Assembly: GCA_964540725.1 (NCBI GenBank)
Contig: CAZINU010000028.1
Coordinates: 1-8,284 of the forward strand
Length of the DNA stretch: 8,284 nucleotides
Source of the DNA: JANJWP01 sp964540725
Lineage (GTDB): Bacteria > Patescibacteriota > Gracilibacteria > BD1-5 > UBA2023
Direction of reading: 5' to 3'
Within the stretch, counting starts at the first letter, position 1; each line of letters starts with the position of its first letter. Shown one piece after another: positions 6,003 through 8,284 of this stretch. The translations under genes were made by a program, and so were the position numbers. Under the pieces are notes generated by a model. It was not told the origin of the DNA, searched no databases, and worked only from the letters and a program-made list of their open reading frames with translations.

Positions 6003-6375
6003 CCCTCGGAAGGGTAGTAAGCCGGATTCTGTGTCTCAACGCGAATCTATCTAGGACGTCGGTCGCCCGACGCCTCAAGCGGGGTATGCCGCGCCCGGAC
6101 CTGGATCCGTATTGGGCGGAAGCACCATTCCCCTTGCACCGCGCGGGGTTTGCCGGATGCCGTACGTTACCGCACGGTCCCTTCCTCTGCCTTGCGACTC
6201 GGGAAGGCTTTTCACGTTTGGGCCCGAAGGCCTCGTATGGTCTCTGTGGCACTTTCCGTACTTGGCGCGTATGGATTCTTCGCCAAGCCGCAGACGTTAT
6301 CTGCCGCGCTTTCCAGGCGGTGTCCGGACTTTCCTCACCCGTTGCCGGGCGTACGCGTTCCCCCTTCCGAGGGGC
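6001..6375 (-). ncRNA. rnpB: RNase P RNA
   Basis: On the minus strand the conserved 5' element GAGGAAAGTCCGGAC (6336-6322) and the 3' element ACAGAATCCGGCTTACT (6032-6016) form P4 and flanking core. A perfect 14-bp P1 joins the ends: GCCCCTCGGAAGGG (6375-6362) with CCCTTCCGAGGGGC (6014-6001). A GCTTGA stretch before the P4 3' strand and a GTGCAAGG stretch by P15 also fit a type A bacterial RNA of about 375 nt. It cuts the 5' leader from pre-tRNAs. The L15 loop reads GGCAAA instead of the usual GGUAAA. Confidence 0.95.
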
Positions 6376-6381
6376 GGGCGC

Positions 6382-6409
6382 ATTGTACGGCAACGGCCCG
6401 GGATGGCAA
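6382..6409 (-). promoter_or_regulatory. promoter of rnpB
   Basis: On the minus strand, -35 TTGCCA (6409-6404) and -10 TACAAT (6387-6382) are 16 bp apart. Each differs from consensus by one base. Transcription would start at about 6375, exactly where P1 begins. Confidence 0.8.
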
Positions 6410-6442
6410 ATCGCGGTTGCGGAAAAATCCCGGGCGTTCCGC

Positions 6443-6470
6443 TTGACTTGTCATTAATGGTAAATATCGT
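6443..6470 (+). promoter_or_regulatory. probable promoter of the small membrane-protein genes
   Basis: TTGACT (6443-6448) and TATCGT (6465-6470) are 16 bp apart, the same spacing as the rnpB promoter and the one at 7414-7441. It is divergent from the rnpB promoter, with the two -35 boxes 33 bp apart. The leader to the GTG at 6535 would be about 58 nt. Confidence 0.5.
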
Positions 6471-6534
6471 GCGCCATACATGCAATTCTTTTTCGAAGGG
6501 TTCCGGGCATGTACGGAGCCGCAAGGAGAAGGCC

Positions 6535-6930
6535 GTGAAAACCGAAACAAAGCTCCAAATCCTTTCCGCCGTTTTTGCGGCGACCATCGTCACCATGACC
6601 GCAAACCTCGCGGGCGGGGCGTTCGAACTCATGACTCCGGAACAGGTCCGAACGTCCGTCATGTTCATCGCGGCTTCGGGCATCCTTCTGTTCCTGCTCG
6701 GCTACGCCTCGGAACGGTGGAACGATTGGAAGTGGTCGATCGCTCCCGACGCCGTGGGAATAGGGTTGCTCGCAATCATCGCGTTGAACGCCGCCGCCGC
6801 TAAACCCGGCATCGCGCTGCTCGACGCGCCCATGGCCATGCTGCGGCTCGTCGTCGCTTTCCCGGCATTCTTCGTGGGGTACGCGATGGGGAAAGACCGG
6901 TTCCGTCGGCTGCACGCCGTTCCCGGTTGA
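6535..6930 (+). CDS. four-helix membrane protein of unknown function, apparent UGA stop
   Basis: 131 residues from GTG 6535, with a good ribosome site (AAGGAG, 6 nt spacing). Four hydrophobic stretches lie at about 8-25, 41-57, 72-88 and 98-117, with a basic tail (KDRFRRLH). I do not recognise a family. Codon use matches the neighbouring genes. The ORF ends at TGA 6928-6930. Reading this UGA as Gly would continue the frame to a TAA at 7645-7647, but the added sequence is Ser/Pro/Arg/Thr-rich, contains several more UGAs and lies antiphase to the next gene, so it looks like shadow translation. The coding part is therefore real, but its end conflicts with the code used elsewhere in the window. 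The next gene starts 29 nt downstream. Confidence 0.7.
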   Translation: MKTETKLQILSAVFAATIVTMTANLAGGAFELMTPEQVRTSVMFIAASGILLFLLGYASERWNDWKWSIAPDAVGIGLLAIIALNAAAAKPGIALLDAPMAMLRLVVAFPAFFVGYAMGKDRFRRLHAVPG

Positions 6931-6959
6931 TTCGCGCAAGCGAACGGAAGGGGAAGCCC

Positions 6960-7355
6960 GTGTTTCCGACCGAACATTCCGTCCTGACCGGTCTCGTCGC
7001 CTACGTCGTTCTCGCCTGGTTCCTCGGAAGGATCGAATTCTTCCGAACCTGGGCGATACGGGAATACCGATCGTACGCGGAGCATTCGTACCGAAACTAC
7101 CAGGAACGCCTTCGCGACCACAACGTTTCCCCGAGGCGCCTCGAAGAGTTTCGGGTGAAACTCCGAAGCGACCTGGCAACGCTCGATGCGGTGTTGGAGG
7201 CCCACCGGTTCTTCGTGGGGGACAAACGCCTGCTGCTCTGGTGGCTTCCATACCTCCCGTTCGTACTCATCATGGCTTCGCACGCGGCCTACGAGCGGAT
7301 GAACCACCGATCCCTCGTCGCCGACCGGCTCTGCCGGGAAGACGGCAGAATCTGA
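6960..7355 (+). CDS. two-helix membrane protein of unknown function, apparent UGA stop
   Basis: 131 residues from GTG 6960, preceded by GGAAGGGG at good spacing; an in-frame TTG at 6927 is a less likely start. A hydrophobic segment at about 7-23 is followed by a long charged stretch (24-88, likely helical, rich in Arg/Glu/Tyr) and a second membrane segment at about 91-110 (LLLWWLPYLPFVLIMASHAA). No family is recognised. The ORF ends at TGA 7353-7355. Read as Gly, the frame would continue 36 codons, through the terminator at 7374-7397 and across the next promoter, straight into the gene at 7461 in the same frame, giving a 311-residue fusion. The terminator and promoter argue that translation ends at the UGA. 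Confidence 0.7.
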   Translation: MFPTEHSVLTGLVAYVVLAWFLGRIEFFRTWAIREYRSYAEHSYRNYQERLRDHNVSPRRLEEFRVKLRSDLATLDAVLEAHRFFVGDKRLLLWWLPYLPFVLIMASHAAYERMNHRSLVADRLCREDGRI

Positions 7356-7373
7356 CGCCCCAACGGGCGTTCC

Positions 7374-7397
7374 GCGCCCCGGAAGGGGCGCTTTTTT
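7374..7397 (+). terminator. rho-independent terminator
   Basis: GCGCCCC (7374-7380), GGAA loop and GGGGCGC (7385-7391) are followed by TTTTTT. A smaller hairpin, ACGCCC-CAAC-GGGCGT (7355-7370), stands directly before it and starts at the last base of the UGA codon of the upstream gene. Confidence 0.9.
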
Positions 7398-7413
7398 CAA
7401 CTTCGCGGCGACT

Positions 7414-7441
7414 TTGACAAACCGTCCGCCGGAAGTACCAT
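7414..7441 (+). promoter_or_regulatory. promoter of the gene at 7461
   Basis: A consensus -35 TTGACA (7414-7419) and -10 TACCAT (7436-7441) are 16 bp apart. Start would be at about 7448, leaving a leader near 13 nt. It stands between the terminator at 7374-7397 and the next ATG, marking a new transcription unit. Confidence 0.55.
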
Positions 7442-7460
7442 TCGGCCGAACCCCTCCCCC

Positions 7461-7895
7461 ATGTCCGTCTTTCAAAACCTCGACGATCTCGACCCGGGCG
7501 AAGCCGCGTACCGGCTGCTCAAGGCCGAGCGGCGTTCGAGACGGGTCGCGCTCGCGCTGAAACTCCTTCTCATCCTCGGTCTCTACGGGGGCTACCGGTA
7601 CCTCCAGATGCCGGAACACGCCGACGCGAAGGAACGTCTGATCGTAACCGTCCAAACGAGGCTCGAGTCGTTCCTACTGCCCATCGTCGAGCGCACGACG
7701 AGCCATATGGTCGAAAAGATCCAATCGGACATGCTGTCGGGGTCGCTCTCGACGGGCGCCGCCGGGGCGGCGAATTCTGCGGGACGCCGTGCGAACGTTC
7801 CTTCGGGAACCGTCGAACGGGCTATGAAAAACCCCGCTTCGACGCTCAGCCCCGAAGCGATCGAGATGCTTTGCAAAAATCTTCCGAAGAAGTAA
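7461..7895 (+). CDS. single-pass membrane protein of unknown function
   Basis: 144 residues from ATG 7461 to TAA 7893-7895. An acidic N-terminus (LDDLDPGE) is followed by a very basic stretch (KAERRSRR, 21-28), one membrane helix (about 29-48) and a mostly helical C-terminal domain. A Gly/Ala/Ser-rich linker lies at about 94-109. By the positive-inside rule the N-terminus is probably cytoplasmic. No ribosome site is seen; the region before ATG is C-rich (CCCCTCCCCC). No known family is recognised. It is its own transcription unit, with a promoter before it and a bidirectional terminator after it. Confidence 0.75.
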   Translation: MSVFQNLDDLDPGEAAYRLLKAERRSRRVALALKLLLILGLYGGYRYLQMPEHADAKERLIVTVQTRLESFLLPIVERTTSHMVEKIQSDMLSGSLSTGAAGAANSAGRRANVPSGTVERAMKNPASTLSPEAIEMLCKNLPKK

Positions 7896-7901
7896 CGCCT
7901 A

Positions 7902-7931
7902 CGAAAAACGCCCCTCCCGGGGCGTTTTTCG
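7902..7931. terminator. bidirectional terminator between convergent genes
   Basis: A perfect 13-bp stem, CGAAAAACGCCCC (7902-7914) and GGGGCGTTTTTCG (7919-7931), has a TCCC loop and T-tracts on both strands. It serves the plus-strand membrane-protein gene and the minus-strand exonuclease gene. Confidence 0.92.
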
Positions 7932-7940
7932 GGATTCGGC

Positions 7941-8284
7941 CTAAAACAGCCGCATTTCCTTTTTTTCCTCGAGGGTAATGACGCCGCGCTTCAGGAGTTC
8001 TCCGAATGCCCGGGCCGTCGACTCCACGTCGACCATGGCGTCGTGCGCGCCTTCGAACCATTCGCCGAAGAGGTGTTTGTAGAGTTCGTTCAGCCGCGGC
8101 GGCTTGAACGAGAACCCCCGCCCCTGGAGCTTGCAATGGTCGGTCGACGAGCGCATGGTGCAGCAGGAGGAAATCGGCTGGTAATCGCCCGGGCGGCCCA
8201 TGCGGGCAAGTTCGTACCGAATGACCGTTTCGTCGTATTCGATATTGTGCCCCACGACGACGTCGGTCGTATTGAGGTACTTGA
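7941..8284 (-). CDS. DnaQ-like 3'-5' exonuclease (DEDDh), C-terminal part
   Basis: The last 113 residues, ending in TAG (7943-7941); the gene runs off the right edge. VVVGHNIEYDETVI matches the Exo II motif of DEDD exonucleases, and GAHDAMVDVEST holds the HxxxxD Exo III motif of the DEDDh subgroup (epsilon subunit of DNA polymerase III, RNase T and similar). The Exo I motif (DxE) must lie outside the window. It removes nucleotides from 3' ends in DNA proofreading or repair, or in RNA trimming; which of these cannot be told. The Cys-containing stretch SSCCTM lies between the two motifs. No UGA occurs in the visible part. Confidence 0.88.
   Translation of the reverse strand, partial: KYLNTTDVVVGHNIEYDETVIRYELARMGRPGDYQPISSCCTMRSSTDHCKLQGRGFSFKPPRLNELYKHLFGEWFEGAHDAMVDVESTARAFGELLKRGVITLEEKKEMRLF

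Overview
The window comes from a bacterium that reads UGA as glycine (translation table 25), which points to the Candidate Phyla Radiation lineages Gracilibacteria or Absconditabacteria. Eleven in-frame UGA codons in four recognisable genes fall where the families have, or readily accept, glycine. The clearest are the P-loop of adenylate kinase (GSGK-UGA-TQ), the Fic core (GNGRM-UGA-R) and the IS3 transposase DDE motif (HSDQ-UGA-SEY). Read with the standard code, these genes look like strings of fragments and pseudogenes; with UGA as Gly each is one intact ORF ending in TAA or TAG. The chromosome is GC-rich, which is unusual for these lineages as I know them.

Layout. Positions 1-197 hold the tail of something unrecognised and a strong terminator. 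Positions 198-3293 look like an integrated island. An intact tRNA-Thr(GGU) lies at 3295-3370, and its 3' half (anticodon loop to CCA) is repeated exactly as 47 bp at 198-244. Between the two copies lie an IS3-family element with a single-ORF transposase (357-1532, +), a class II Fic protein gene that is clearly more AT-rich than its surroundings (1695-2864, -), and about 430 bp of AT-rich, hairpin-bearing noncoding DNA.

A tight minus-strand cluster follows: adenylate kinase (5841-5215), an endonuclease/exonuclease/phosphatase-family protein (5213-4461), a HemW-like radical SAM protein (4461-3397) and the tRNA-Thr. Upstream of it are a 124-bp near-palindrome (5879-6002) and the RNase P RNA gene rnpB (minus, about 6375-6001) with a good promoter.

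From 6443 on, the plus strand carries three small membrane-protein genes of unknown function, separated by a promoter and a strong terminator. A bidirectional terminator then separates them from a converging DnaQ-like 3'-5' exonuclease that runs off the right edge.

The main puzzle is that the first two small membrane-protein genes (6535-6930 and 6960-7355) appear to end at UGA. Reading those UGAs as Gly would give an out-of-frame-looking tail in one case, and translation through an intrinsic terminator into the next gene in the other. Either UGA still works as a stop in some contexts here, or these two genes have another history or contain sequence errors.
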